Below are positions 42,300 through 54,030 of a stretch of 64,000 nt of DNA, one piece after another (position 1 is the first letter of the stretch; every line of letters starts with the position of its first letter). Location: assembly GCA_038277395.1 (NCBI GenBank), contig CM076197.1, forward strand, positions 74,743,348-74,807,347, given 5' to 3'. The translations under genes and the position numbers were made by a program. The notes under the pieces are model-generated. The model worked only from the letters and a program-made list of their open reading frames with translations, made no database searches and had not been told where the DNA came from. The stretch is from Dryocosmus kuriphilus. Taxonomy: Eukaryota; Arthropoda; Insecta; Hymenoptera; Cynipidae.

Positions 42300-44700
42300 T
42301 CTCCACGTTTTGAGACCTCCTGAATCCGAAAAAATCTGCCCGCTGCGCGTACACATTCTCATCGCGCGCCACGCCTCGCGCGAAGTATGAGCACACCTGG
42401 GGCGCGCGTCTGTTGGCACTCGCGCTTCGCGCTCGACATTTGACTCCCGCTTCGCGCTTGATACATTATTTACGGCACTCACGCTTCGCGCTCGATAGAT
42501 TATTCACCTCGCGCTACGCGCTCGGTGTTTATGGATCGTATAAACCTTTAAATTAAAAATTACAAAAGAAATTATTTTACTTAAGGCTCTATCGCCCTTA
42601 AGGAATACATTCTTATAATGACACTCGCGCTCGATAATCGATTGGTAAAGTTTTTTAGGGATTTTCCAAATTTCACAATAGAGGATTTCGATTCTTAAAA
42701 GTAAAACGATGAGTCTTATAAATAAATTTTGTAGCTCCTTCCAAGGTGAACAATTCTGCTTGTTAATATTTTCTTATATCTTGCAGAGTTTTGCTGAAAA
42801 GTGGTTTTCTTTATATTTCATAAAATATTTCACGAATAACTCAAGAACTACGCGTCTACTCAAAGAATGATAGAGAACAAATTTGTAGATCTTTTTGAGT
42901 CAAACAACTTTATTTATTATTATTTTTCCGTATCTTCCGTAGTTTAGCTAAAAAATTTGAAATTTTTTATTTTTAATAACGCTTTATCGATTAAAACAAA
43001 AACCGTGCATTTTATCAAAAAATAGTTGAAACAAAATTTGTAGATCTTTTTAAATTGAACAACTTTGTTCTTTGCCATTTTTTTGTATCTTGAATATTTT
43101 GGTGGGAAACCAGAGTTTTTTAATTTTAATAGCGTTTTCTTGATTAAATCAAAAACCGCTCATTTTATCAAAAAACGGTTAAGACAAAATTTGTAGATTT
43201 TTTTAAGGTGAGCAATTTTACTTTCTAACATTTTTTTTTTATCTCTCATAGTTCAGTCGGAAAATGGATTTTTTGATTTTGTGAAAACCGTTTTTGATGG
43301 ATAAAACCATAACCGTTGGTCAAAAACCGCTGGTTAACGAACTCGTCCTTTCTTTTTGGACCTTAAAGAAGTGTGCCAAAGCGCAATCCAATCCGATTAG
43401 TCCTTCGAAAGTTATCGTGGGAAAAGACGCCAACGACGACGACAACAGACAGACAGACACCGTCGTAAAAACCGTTTTTTCGGATTCAGGAGGTCTCAAA
43501 ACGTGGAGATTTCATGAAATCCGCGAAAGTCAAATTTTGCATAAATCTAATACCTTCTCTAATGAGAATGTAAAAACGGTTTTTACGACGGTGTCTGTCT
43601 GTCTGTTATCGTCGTCGTCATCCTTGTCGTTGGAGACTGTTCCCACGATAACTTTCGAAGGACTAATCGGATTGGAGTGCGCTTTGGTACACTTCTTCAA
43701 GGGGTAAAAAAAAGGACGAGTTCGTTAACCAGCGGTTTTTGACCAACGGTTATGGTTTTATCCATCAAAAACGGTTTTCACAAAATCAAAAAATCCATTT
43801 TCCGGCTAAAATATAAGAGATACAAAAAAAATGTAAGAAAGTAAAACTGTTCATCTTAAAAAAATCTACAAATTTTGTCTTAACTATTTTTTGATAAAAT
43901 GAACGGTTTTTGTTTTAATCAAGAAAACGCTATTAAAATTAAAGAACTCTGGTTTCCTGCCAAAATGTTCAAGACACAAAGAAATAGTGAAGAACAAAGT
44001 TGTGCAATTTACAATGATCTACAAATTTTGTTTTAACTATTTTTTGATAAAATGCACGGTTTTTGTTTTAATCGATAAAACGTTATTAAAAATCAAGGTT
44101 TTCAAATTTCCTGCCAAAATATGCAAGATAAGGAAAAATAATAAAAAAGAAAGTTGTTTGCCTCAAAAAGATCTACAAATTTGCTTTCTATCATTTTTTT
44201 GAGCAGACAGGTAGTTTTTGAGTTATTCGTGAAATATGTTATGAAATATAAAGAAAACCACTTTTCAGCAAAACTATGCAAGATATGAGAAAATATTAAC
44301 AAGCAGAATTGTTCACCTTGAAAAGAGCTACAAAATTTATTTATAAGATTCATCGTTTTACTTTTAAGAATCGAAATCCTGTATTGTGAAAATTCGGAAA
44401 ATCACAAAAAAACTTTACCAATCTACAATGTGTTTTAAAAAAATGTAATTATCGAGCACGAAGCGTGAGTGTCATGATGAGAATGTATTCCTTAAGGGCG
44501 ATAGAGCCTTAAGGAAAATAATTTCTTTTGTAATTTTTAATTTAAAGTTATACACGATCCATAAACACCGAGCGCGTAGCGCGAGGTGAATAATCTATCG
44601 AGCGCGAAGCGCGAGTGCCAACAGACGCGCGCCGCAGGCGCGCCTATACTTCGCGCGAAGCGGGCGATGAGAATGTGCCCGCGAAGCAGGCAGATTTTTA
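42300..44700. mobile_element. Giant foldback element, about 1.1-kb inverted arms
   Basis: The left arm (about 42330-43490) runs from aaaatctgcccgctgcgcg through tcgcgcttcgcgctcgata repeats, then modules such as acaaaatttgtagat and tggataaaacc. The right arm (43570-44700) gives the same order in reverse complement, ending in ggcagattttt. The centre (43490-43590) holds the direct repeat of the acagacagacac segment. Within each arm the tttatcaaaaaacggtt module repeats two or three times. The same family returns at 58530-64000. The ORF at 43294 (137 aa) spans the centre and is probably not a gene. Confidence 0.85.
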
Positions 44701-44720
44701 ATAAATAAACTAAATACTAT

Positions 44721-45607
44721 TCATCTTTCGAAAAACGTCTCGTTCAGGAATTGTCTAACACGAACTCCATAATGTGATGGTGCACCATCTTGCTGAAACC
44801 ATGTGTTTTCAAAATCAACTCCATGTCTAGCTCGTATTGCTGGAACAATTTGATTTTGTAGTAGAGGTTCATAGCTTTCCGCATTTAAATTCCGTTCGAT
44901 AAAGAAAGGACCTATTATTTCGTCATCTACAATTCCTGCCCATACGTTCAATTTTTGAGGATATTGGGTGTGAGCTTCTCTCATCCAGTGGGGATTTGCA
45001 TCAGACCAATACCTAAAGTTATGACGATTGACATTTTCATTTAACTCAAACGTTGCTTCACCTGAAAAGACAACATTTTCCAAAAATCGTGGATGTTCAT
45101 CTATCATTTCCACCATTGTCTCACAAAATGCAGTACGACGATCAAGATCATTTTCATTTAACTCTTGCACAGGCTTCATTTTACATGGATGGAAACTGTT
45201 TACCTTCAAAATTTTTCAAACAGACTTATGGTTGATGTCGTTTTATGCAGAGGCAGATCGAAATGTTTCATGAGGATTTTCAATAAAAGACTGTAAAACA
45301 CTAAAGGTTTTTCTTCGTTTGTTGCTGTCGATGGTCGACAAAAAACACGACGTTTTCGAGCAGATCCCGTTTCTTCAAAGCGCCTTACAGTCTTTGCAAC
45401 TGTTCCTTTGGATAAAGGTGTAACACCGTTTCGGAATATTCTGTTAAGAAGGTCAGCCAAATTAGTGTATGACCTTTGCAGATCAGCCCAACCCATCATC
45501 ATTAAAAGAGATATGCGTTCTCTTTCGCACAAAAGATACCTTTTAACTACAAAATGTAACAATAATAAGCTGATAAGAAAAGGCGTAATGTTGTTAGTAA
45601 AAACCAA
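44721..45607 (-). pseudogene. Tc1/mariner-superfamily transposase relic
   Basis: The N-terminal block (45607-45300) includes GWADLQRSYTNLADLLNRIF and KGTVAKTVRRFEETGS, a helix-turn-helix. The catalytic block (45209-44721) includes RFLENVVFSGEATFELNEN, KLNVWAGIVDDEIIGPFF and WFQQDGAPSHYGVRV. The usual first catalytic Asp in FSDEATF is Gly here, the two blocks are in different frames, and the copy stops at FFER before the third catalytic residue. It directly abuts the foldback element at 44700. Confidence 0.85.
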
Positions 45608-46227
45608 TAAAAAATTAATAGAATCTAATATTTACTTTTTACAAAGAAAAAGTTAACGATCAAAAAATTTGACGGTTTGTCAAACTCTTTTCGTCTTGCA
45701 ACTACAAGTTGCTATTTTAACTTGCCTATTACCAAAAATGTATTAATCAAGCGATTTTAATTTCAAAAGTTTATTTATTCAATAAATTATTTTTTACATA
45801 AAAAAATTTTTTGTTTGGAGACAATATGTCTTTTAAATAAGTGCGTGATTTTTGGAAAGCCATACTTATGTGATGTGAACCCTTTTTAAAATTTAAATAA
45901 GACAAAGTTTATTATTAGAATTACATTTGTGTAAAAACTTTTTCTTCCATTTTTAATTTTCAATTAATTAAAAGTTATGACAACTTCAAATAGTAATTTA
46001 CATAAACCATTTTCATCTAATATTTTATTAATTACCATATTACTTTATTAATAAAAATAAGTTGTATTTTCTTCTTTATTAATAATTAAATGCAAGGAAA
46101 ACTTAATTTAAAAAAGTATGCCGAGGGGAACAGAATCCTTTTACTACCATGTCGTCATTCCCTACAAGGTCCCATGTTAGTGTAGTTTGACCATTATTTA
46201 ACCATATTTTTATTTAACTAATACCGC
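45608..46227. other. No gene recognised
   Basis: AT-rich sequence. The word gaatccttttactaccatgtc near 46135 resembles gaatccttctacctccacgtc near 47187, so parts belong to the neighbouring repeats. Confidence 0.5.
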
Positions 46228-46690
46228 GCGATTCTTAGAAGGTTCCATGGCAGCGTCGTTTGACCTTTGCTTGACCCTTAGAGGTCACCGTGAGCTCAAG
46301 TCTAAGTACGTATCTGAACATAAAATTTCCCACTATTTTCGAATCTGGCATCAAAAATATGTGTTACCATTACAAAAAAACAAAGTTGACCTTGAAATAA
46401 CCTTGAAATTGAGGTTGAATTGGCTTCTGGATTTCTCCAGAAACCTTCTTTTCAGCAGCAGAACTGCTGCAAGATGCATTCGCGTCCTCCTCAATTTCAA
46501 TGTTATTTCAAGGTCAAATTTGTTTTTCGTAATGGGAACACGTATTTTTGATCCCAGATTTTAAAAGAATGGGAAATTTTACATTTAGATTTTACATTTA
46601 GATACGTATTCAGACTTGAGGTCAGGGTGACCTCTATGAGTCAAACAAAGGTCAAACTACGCTAACATGGAACCTTTTAGGAATCTCGCG
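46228..46690. repeat. Palindromic repeat with AAGGTCA words, about 210-bp arms
   Basis: Left arm 46228-46440 (ggttccatggcagcgt, then acgtatctga, then gttgaccttgaaataac) is mirrored by right arm 46480-46690. The centre carries a small hairpin, gcagcagaactgctgc. A third, separate copy lies at 47330-47545 in the left-arm orientation. Confidence 0.8.
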
Positions 46691-46762
46691 GAATTAGTGA
46701 AAAAAACCTTGATTTAACCTTGAACCTCAATTTCAAGGTTATTTCAAGGTCATGGGGCTATT

Positions 46763-46978
46763 TTGAAAGATCGCGTATACCGAACTAATCCACAAAATCT
46801 TGAAGAGTTAAGACACAGAATTGTTCAAGAAGCTGCTCTCATTCCAAGAGAGATCATTCGCAATGCAGTTCAATCATTTTACAACAGGATTGGTTACTGT
46901 CAAGAGACGAATGGAGAACAATTCGAGCATCTGCTGCGAAATTATTTATCTATCAACATACTTCATGAAAGTTCCTGA
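46763..46978 (+). pseudogene. Tc1/mariner-type transposase C-terminal fragment
   Basis: LKDRVYRTNPQNLEELRHRI, then EAALIPREIIRNAVQSFYNR and GYCQETNGEQFEHLL, is the usual C-terminus of transposases of the same kind as the relic at 44721-45607. It is in the opposite orientation and has no catalytic core, so it is a separate fragment. It begins right after the palindromic repeat. Confidence 0.75.
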
Positions 46979-46982
46979 CAAA

Positions 46983-47190
46983 GAGAGAGGCAAGGGGAAC
47001 TCACTCTAAAATAGCACCCCCAAGTGAGAGGCATAGGAAACTCACTATAAAAAGGCACCCCGAAGTGAGAGGTAAGGGGAACTCACTAAAAAAGCACCCC
47101 CAAGTGAGAGGCAAAGGGAACTCACTATAAAAAAGCACCACGAAGTGAAAGATAAGGGGAACTCACTCTAAAAAAGCACCCCGAAGGGAA
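46983..47190. repeat. 40-bp minisatellite, about five copies
   Basis: Units of agtgagaggcaaggggaac plus tcactctaaaaaagcacccc start near 47023, 47064, 47103 and 47144, with partial units on both sides. The period is 39-41 bp. Confidence 0.9.
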
Positions 47191-47329
47191 CAGAATCCTT
47201 CTACCTCCACGTCGTTGTTCCCGGGTTGCGCTGAAAGAAGGAATATGTGATAAAAATTTTTCTGCGGTAAATAAAGTTACTTGAGGCATGAACTTGGCTA
47301 TTATTTTTTATTACTAATTCTGAAAGATT

Positions 47330-47545
47330 CCTACGAGTTCCTATGATAGCGTAGTGTAACTTTTATTTGACTTTTGTGACGACGAGGTCACCCTGACCTC
47401 AGATTTAAATGCGTATCTAGCAGTAAAATATCCCTCTCTTTTCGATTCCGGCATCGAAAATATGGATTAATCCTACAAAAAAGAAAGTTGACCTTGAAAT
47501 AACCTTGAAATTGAGGTTCAGGGTTAAATTCAAGGTCGCCGTTGG
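47330..47545. repeat. Third copy of the AAGGTCA palindrome arm
   Basis: It shares gaggtcaccctgacctcag-type, gcgtatct and gttgaccttgaaataacc phrases with 46228-46440, at lower identity. No mirrored partner adjoins it. Confidence 0.65.
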
Positions 47546-48315
47546 ATTTCCCATTAAAAGTTACCTAAGTCTGTGTCCTTGATTTTTAGTTTGTTTCACT
47601 AATCTTGCGATATTTTTAAATGACGTGTAAGGATAATGAATATATTAATAATATAAAATGCTACTGATTTTCAAGAAAATTATAAAAAATTAATAAAGAG
47701 CTAAAAGACGAAACACATTAAAATATTTTGATTAATAATTATATACAATTATATATTATATTATATTATTATTATTAAAATGCACCCAAAATGCTCCCGA
47801 AAGGGGGAAAATGCTCCCGAAAAGGGGACAATGCTCCCGAAAAGGGGACAATGCTCCCGAAAAGAGACAAGGAGCTGCATAGAAAAAAAAGGAGAGAATT
47901 CCCAAGGAGGCCGTGAACATCACGCCAGCCCCATGGATAAAGTATGCGGATGTCCTGAAGGACATCCAGAAGATGGTCAAGCCTGAGGACCATGGCGTCA
48001 CAGTCAGGGCGATCAGGCAGACCAGGACGGGGGACGTCCTTATTGAGGTAGGAGCCAAGGCGGAGGAGAGACAGCATTTTGGGGAGGCCATCTCAGAGGC
48101 GCTTGGACAAGGCGGGAGTGTACGAAGCCTCGTCCCAAGGGTTCAGATCGGGGTCTACGACCTAGTCGAGTCCACAGAGGCTACTGATGTGGAGGAAGCA
48201 GTGAAGGCGGCCCTAGGAGACCAAATCGGTTCTACGCTTAAGGTGAACCTCACTAAACGGAGTAGCAGAGGCTGCATCCTAGCTTTTGTCGAGCTGGATG
48301 CGGCCGTTGCTGGTA

Positions 48316-50033
48316 AGGTAAAGTACCCGAATTCGGGACAAACCGCCAATGGAGCAAAGTTCAAGTGGTAATTTCAGATAATTAAATAGTATTTATGCTA
48401 TTGTTTTACTTGTTTAACCAAGCGCCATTTCTTCCTCTGCCTATTAAAGGAAAGAAAAAACGGAAAAACTTTAAAATGAATAAAATGTAAGTAAATAGAA
48501 AAAAGTTGTTTTACTGCTATTTCGGGACCATAAGATATTGAGAAGCAGGTAAATTGGGACATGCAGGTACCTATTGTGGGACAACTGATTTTTATATGAG
48601 GAATGCATCTATTTTGGAGAAATACAATAATTTGAACGTATAAAAATTAACTGTCAAAGCTTATATTTATTTTGTAGTAAACTTTTATCAGAATAATATT
48701 TTTTATTTATAATATAAATTAATTTTTCGATTTTGTATGAAATAAGGTTATAAATTCAGGCCATTTGTTCTTTAAATTTTATTTTTAGTCGCAAATCTTC
48801 CTTGTCCATTTCTAGTTGAATCTTGCTTAGTTCCTGCAATTGGCTGGATAAATCAAAAAGTTCCCTTTCGAATACTTTTTTATTTTCTTCACTGGATTCT
48901 ACTTTTATTTTCTGTTTTATATCTTTCATGTTTTTATTCAATTGTTTTTTACGCTGTCCCAACTTCTTTTTTTTCATCCTGAAATATTTTAGATCTCTCT
49001 ATTTCTTTGCTTTTAATTACTCTTCTTCTTTCCCTGTCATTCTTTTTTAATATAATTTCTTGTTCCTTTTTATCTTTGACTTGCTCTTTATTTGCTAAAT
49101 AATCAATCATCTCCTGAACTGTTGACGCCGATGGAATGTTATCTTTCTTGATTTTCTTTTTTTTGAAATCTACATTAGGATATAACACTGTTTCTGCTTA
49201 CTTGAGGCATTTTCAAGCGGTTAGGTTTGAAGGTTAGGTTTGTGGTTTATCGATATGCGCACTGTTAACAATACAAATCACTTCAGAAGTCACTTTATAT
49301 AAATAGTCATGTTTTTTTGAACATTTTTTACAAGTTAGGACATATTTTGCGCGACACTTCTACTCGGGTTATGTAGCTCGTCCAAGATAAGGTTCAACGC
49401 CTGAAACATGAAGGTTATTACGGGACAAGTTGCAGATTTTGTCCAGATTTATGTACACATGAAAATTCGCGTAGGTAAACCGGGACAAGCGATAATTAAT
49501 TAATTAATTTATAATTTTTGTATTATAATAGGAAGTTTTTGTATATACGTAACTTCTAATATGTAATCGAGGTTTCCGAGTTATAAATATACAGTTTTAA
49601 CACTACTTTTTATAGCCATGTTTTTTCAAATAAAGCGATTTAAAAATATAATTTATCATATCGTAACTTCAATTAAATAATTTGGCTTCAAAAAAATCGA
49701 GGTTCGATTGAAATTTGGATGTCCGAGGCTTGACAACGCTCCAAAATAGATGAAAAATACGGAGGTTTCTTTTTCAAACACTAAAATGTTTTTCAAACTT
49801 AGCCATGAACTTTTTTCAAATAAAACGATTTAAAAATATCAAAAATTTATCATATTTGTTCGCACATTAATCAAATTATTCACACCTTCTGATAGATAGA
49901 TAAACAAAAATATATTATTAAAATTAAAATAATAGTAATAACATACGCCAATACATATATATGTACGTTCTTTTCAGTTTGTCCCGACTTCGGTACCAAA
50001 ACTGCATTTGTCCCAAATTCGGGTACTTTACCT
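48316..50033 (-). mobile_element. TA-flanked DNA transposon (1718 bp) inserted in the gag
   Basis: The ends aggtaaagtacccgaatt and their inverse are flanked by TA at 48314-48315 and 50034-50035. Removing the element and one TA rejoins the gag reading frame exactly. Subterminal gggacaa words recur (48526, 48556, 48578, 49423, 49481, 49978, 50008), as transposase-binding repeats would. The TA duplication fits the Tc1/mariner/pogo group. Internal minus ORFs (49188-48949 and 48977-48756) encode a Lys/Glu-rich coiled coil that may be the tail of a lost transposase. Confidence 0.82.
48756..49188 (-). pseudogene. Lysine-rich coiled-coil ORF pair inside the TA transposon
   Basis: Two overlapping minus ORFs carry STVQEMIDYLANKEQVKDKK and then FERELFDLSSQLQELSKIQL. 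They look like one coiled-coil tail broken by a frameshift near 48960. I do not recognise a family. A role as the C-terminal part of the element's transposase is only a guess. Confidence 0.4.
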
Positions 50034-50540
50034 TAAGTTGGAGAAGGCGGCCCGACTTAAGGTCGGGTGGGTGAACTGCCGGGTGAAGGCGCACAGCGCG
50101 GAAACTCGGTGCTATAGGTGCCATGCTATCGGACACGTAACCCGAGAGTTTGCGGCAGAGGATCGCAGCAAATGCTGCCGGCGATGTTTCGAGTAGGGCC
50201 ACAAGGTGGCAGAGTGCCAAAATTTGGCAATATCCCGCCCGCCCTTAAAACCCAGAAGAAAATCGTAGAAAGGTGAAGCAAGCAGGAGACGCTGAAGACA
50301 GCGAAGAAAACGGCACCCCCTGAAGTAATGCGAAAGCGGTTCCGGGGGGATTAATGCCAAGAAGAAAAGGGAGGAGTTTTTAGTGGGTGGGCCTAATCTG
50401 ACAGCTCCCCTCCATCCTCACTGGGGATCTCACTTGTGCGATCCCTTGTGCGCCGGGCGTGGAGATGTCTAACATGGAAGCCCCACACGTTGTGCAGTAA
50501 TGCATTTCCTCCTCCCTTCACAAAAAAAAACAAACAAAAA

Positions 50541-50541
50541 A

Positions 50542-50573
<32 letters not shown>

Positions 50574-50579
50574 TATATT
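50541..50579. repeat. ATT microsatellite at retroelement 3' end
   Basis: A run of about a dozen ATT triplets directly follows the A-rich tail of the gag-only retroelement. Confidence 0.85.
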
Positions 50580-50999
50580 CTATTATACAATTACATACAA
50601 TTCTTGTTATAAAAATGTAGAATGACATTTATTTACGAAATTAAGAAATTGTAATTTCACTGTCATATACAATACAATACTTAATTAATAAAATGTACGC
50701 ATGATAAAAATAAATAATTGTGTAAATACATTTTTACGAATAATAGTAATAATACTTTATGCACATATTTACAAATAATAATGTATTAACTTATTTGTTA
50801 AATATATTAAACATCCGTTATTGCCAAAATAGAAATGAATAATGAGTTAAATGAAGAAACACATTAAAACAGTGTAATAAATAATTATATACACTTGTTA
50901 TTATAAAAATATAGAATAATATTTATTTAAGAGAAATAAGAAATTGCTATCCTGAAAACCCTACAATAATTTTTCATTTAAATATGTACAATAAAATAT

Positions 51000-51480
51000 T
51001 TGCTCTTTGGAAAGTGTATATTTTGAGTTTCCAAAATTTTTACAATTTTGAAAATTTCTTTAGCGGAATAGTTAGAACAGTCTGAGGATCTGTTCTTACA
51101 GGCCCCCAAAATTTTCTCCTTTTTTGCGTATCTCTTATCGTTTTCGGAATATCTACAAATTTTGAAAATCCAAAAATTCTAAAAATTGTGGAGTTTTGGA
51201 ATTTTCTTAGTCAATCATTCAGATTATTCCAAAGAACTTCCCTTTCTGTATAACCACAAAATTTTGCCCGTTTTTGCGTGTTTCTAACCGTTTTCGAGAT
51301 ATGTCCAAATTTTGAAGGTTCAAAAATTTTGAAGTTTTGAGCATTTCTTTTAGTGCATCAGTTCGATCGGTCCGAGGAACTTCCCTTCTTTCGGAACCTC
51401 AAATTTTTGTCCGTTTTTGTGTAAAACTTAACGTTTTCCAGACGTCTCCAAATTCTGAAAATTCCAAAAAATTTTGGATT
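51000..51480. repeat. Degenerate tandem repeat, about 140-150-bp unit, three copies
   Basis: The phrase tccaaattttgaa plus ccaaaaatt recurs near 51152, 51303 and 51443. Each copy also holds cgtttttgcgt and cgttttcgaga-like words. Confidence 0.75.
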
Positions 51481-53712
51481 TTAAAAATTTTTCTATAATA
51501 GCATTACCTCATTATAATCAGATGTTAATTCTGCTGATTGAATTATAATTTGCCGAGCTCCTATCAGCAAAACTTTAGGAGTAACAACTTATCGATAACT
51601 ACTTATCGACTGTCGGTTACTGACTGGTTTCACAGATATTTAGCCTGAAACAGAACCCTGTCTCCAAACCGGCCTACGTATACTACTCTTGATTACTGAT
51701 GTCATCATATTTTGGTCAGTTATTCTGTAAACCTACAAATATAACTATAACAAATATGTATTTTTTCTGTATCTATTTCAAAATTGAAGAATTTTTCTGT
51801 CCTTAGTACAAATATTTTAAATGTATTTATTTTGATGAGTATTCTCTTTATATTGTACGCCAAGAAAAAAAGTCTAAATCTTCACTTTTTTGACATTGTA
51901 ATAAAAGAATTCGTATCCATGGTAAACCTTTTTATTTATTTTATTAATTTAATATGGCTTTCTTTATTTTCTGCTAAAGTATGTGTGCTCCTCAATTTGG
52001 TGGCCTATATTTTCGGGTCGGGATTTGAACACAAGGGAAGATCAGAATTATTTAAATTTTTTATTATTTCTTGCCTATATATTTGTTTACTTGATTAAAT
52101 AAGAAAAAAGAAAAAATTACTAGCTAGATTATTCTACAGTTGTTCCGGTTAGCTAGACAGCTGAAAGGGACTCACAGACGATGAAAGATTCCCCGTATAG
52201 CAAAGAGCGGTTGGGCCTAGGTACAAACTACAAACCATTCTCGGTCCGAGAAGCGAGCAAACAGGCTTATTGGGTTTGGGCATTGCAGCCTCGTTAATAT
52301 AAAAAGAATGTGAGGTATTATTTACGATAACAACCCTCGCCGAAGAGTCGCTCTCAAGCTCGGGACAATAAAGAAATGGAAAGTTGCCCAAAAGGGTCTA
52401 TTCAACGCATGTTTACCCGATGTCCGCCCTTATTGAGTCTTCCTTCTTCTCGCAGATATTATCAGTTTTAGTTCGTAATACTTTAGGTCATAAAAAAGTC
52501 ACTCTAAACCGGCGTCGCTCTCCAATAAATTTGGTCGCGTCAAAATTGTCCTCTTCTCTATTAAGTTGAGAAATCGAAAATTATTATTAATAGAAATAAG
52601 TATGTATTTTGATTCTAAGCGTGCCCGATTATGCTTAAAAGTCTGTCCCTGAAGTTTGTTTTCCATCTTATGATATGTAAAAATGAGTTACTGACATCAC
52701 GTCTTGATCGGTTGTTCATAAAACAAATATATTTAGCTAGATGTGAACAGGTCCATTTAAAAACAAAGGGGGTCGTAGTTTAAATTTAATGAACCACAAG
52801 AAGCTATTTTCTCATCTTTTATCTGCTACAAATTATTTTATTGAAGTTTCTGCTTATTCATTTTTTCTACTTTCTTCAGTAAAACCAGATGTGGTTATAG
52901 GTTAATTGTTAATTGCAGAATATAATTATTATATATTTAATCATCGTTCCCGGAATAATATTGATGCCGAGTGTTTGTAAACGGACTTTGTTTATTTATC
53001 TGTAAAGGAATGATGCGAAATAATGAGTGGTAATAACGCAATTCATAATGAAAAACTGTAATTTGTAAAAGCATGAATTTATCTGAATTTGTATGGCTGA
53101 TTGTGTGGGTTCACACCGTGTATGGTGGTGGAAAGGAAGGAGGTCCGTTTGAAGGAGAAAGAGGGGAGATTGTTGAGTTCCGCGTCCGTCTGCATGATCC
53201 CTGGAATTCGCGGGTGTGCCCTCGGTAAGTCACATCAAGCGCATTTTTTAAATAGGGTGAGCGGGATCCCCCGCCTCTCCACTCTGCGCCACCACGGTAC
53301 GGACACCTGATAGGGCCGTGTTCGTAGCCTTCGCTTGGTGAAGTCTCACTGATTTCCGAGATAATTATATCTTCGAAAGGAAGATGAGGACTTTTCGAAG
53401 GCGTTAGACTCTCTTTTGTTATGAGGTCCAAAATCTAGGCGAGAGAGAGTTGCAACTTCTGGGCCAGGTACGGCGAGGTGGAAGGTAGGGCGGGGAAATG
53501 GGATAGCTGTTCTAGGGACAATACCTGAGAAAGCGGCAACTTTCGGGCAAGAGTCTTACAGAGTTTCTACTAGAAGGGTGGAGCAAAAGAGGCCCAGGGT
53601 GTACGCGTATGGAAGGAAGACGCTCGCTCTCCAGGGATCAAACAGACTTCAAGCTCGACCTTTGGCGGTAATCGAAATTTTTTCGTGTTCGAAGTTTTCG
53701 TTCGCTCCGAAA
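51481..53712. other. No gene recognised; GC-richer patch at 53100-53660
   Basis: The patches at 52140-52560 and 53100-53660 are richer in G and C and could belong to host gene exons or leaders. None of their ORFs resembles a protein I know, and no convincing splice pair was found. The rest is AT-rich. Confidence 0.45.
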
Positions 53713-54030
53713 AAACTCAGTGCTGTTTAAATCGACACGACTCTTCGTTGTACTTGTCCGCATCGTGATTGAGAACTTTGTAGCAAATAAACTCAGTGCT
53801 GCTCAAATCGACACGACTCTCCGTTGTACTTGTTCGCACCGTGATCGGGAACTTTGTAGCAAATAAACTTAGTGCTCTTCAAATCGACACGTCCCTTCGT
53901 TGTACTTGTCACAAACATGATCGGGAACTTTGTAGCCAATAAACTCAGTGCTGTTAAAATCGACACGACTCTTCGTTGTACTTGTCCGCACCGTGATCGG
54001 AAACATTGTAGCAAATAAACTCAGTGCTGC
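53713..54030. repeat. 76-bp minisatellite, four copies
   Basis: aaactcagtgctg begins copies at 53713, 53789, 53865, 53941 and 54017, exactly 76 bases apart. Units share aaatcgacacgactcttcgt and gatcgggaactttgtagc. The array ends inside a mariner relic. Confidence 0.95.

Larger units (their letters stand above)
47883..50250 (+). pseudogene. R1-type Gag (nucleocapsid) pseudogene with zinc knuckles
   Basis: The N-terminal part has MVKPEDHGVTVRAIRQTRTG and VLIEVGAKAEERQHFGEAIS, the typical Gag region of R1-like LINEs. After the inserted transposon it continues with KVGWVNCRVKAHS and the knuckles CYRCHAIGHVTREF (final Cys replaced by Phe) and CCRRCFE, a stop, then GHKVAEC. Gag binds element RNA. 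The frame is open upstream to 47883, but I see no good ATG, so the true start is unclear. The stop, lost Cys and insertion make it non-functional. Confidence 0.8.
47780..50580 (+). mobile_element. Gag-only R1-type non-LTR retroelement, split by a DNA transposon
   Basis: A gag ORF (47883-48330, continued at 50034-50250) is followed at once by a 3' untranslated tail (to about 50520) and an A-rich and ATT-repeat end (50520-50580). No reverse transcriptase lies between, although R1-clade elements normally encode one. TAT/ATT-type repeats also lie on the 5' side (47745-47778). It may be a non-autonomous gag-carrying derivative or a simple deletion copy. The region is GC-rich compared with its AT-rich surroundings. 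Confidence 0.65.

Noticed and set aside
42480..42540. GC-rich cgcgcttcgcgctcg runs as a CpG island or bacterial insertion
   Set aside because: They are short repeated units at the ends of a foldback family seen again at 44560-44690 and 58550-58740.
43294..43707. 137-aa ORF across the foldback centre
   Set aside because: It spans the palindrome junction, and its second half is the antisense of the first, so it is unlikely to be a real protein.
47756..48091. Minus-strand ORFs of 100-111 aa
   Set aside because: They are antisense to the gag and the cgaaaaggggacaatgctcc repeat before it.
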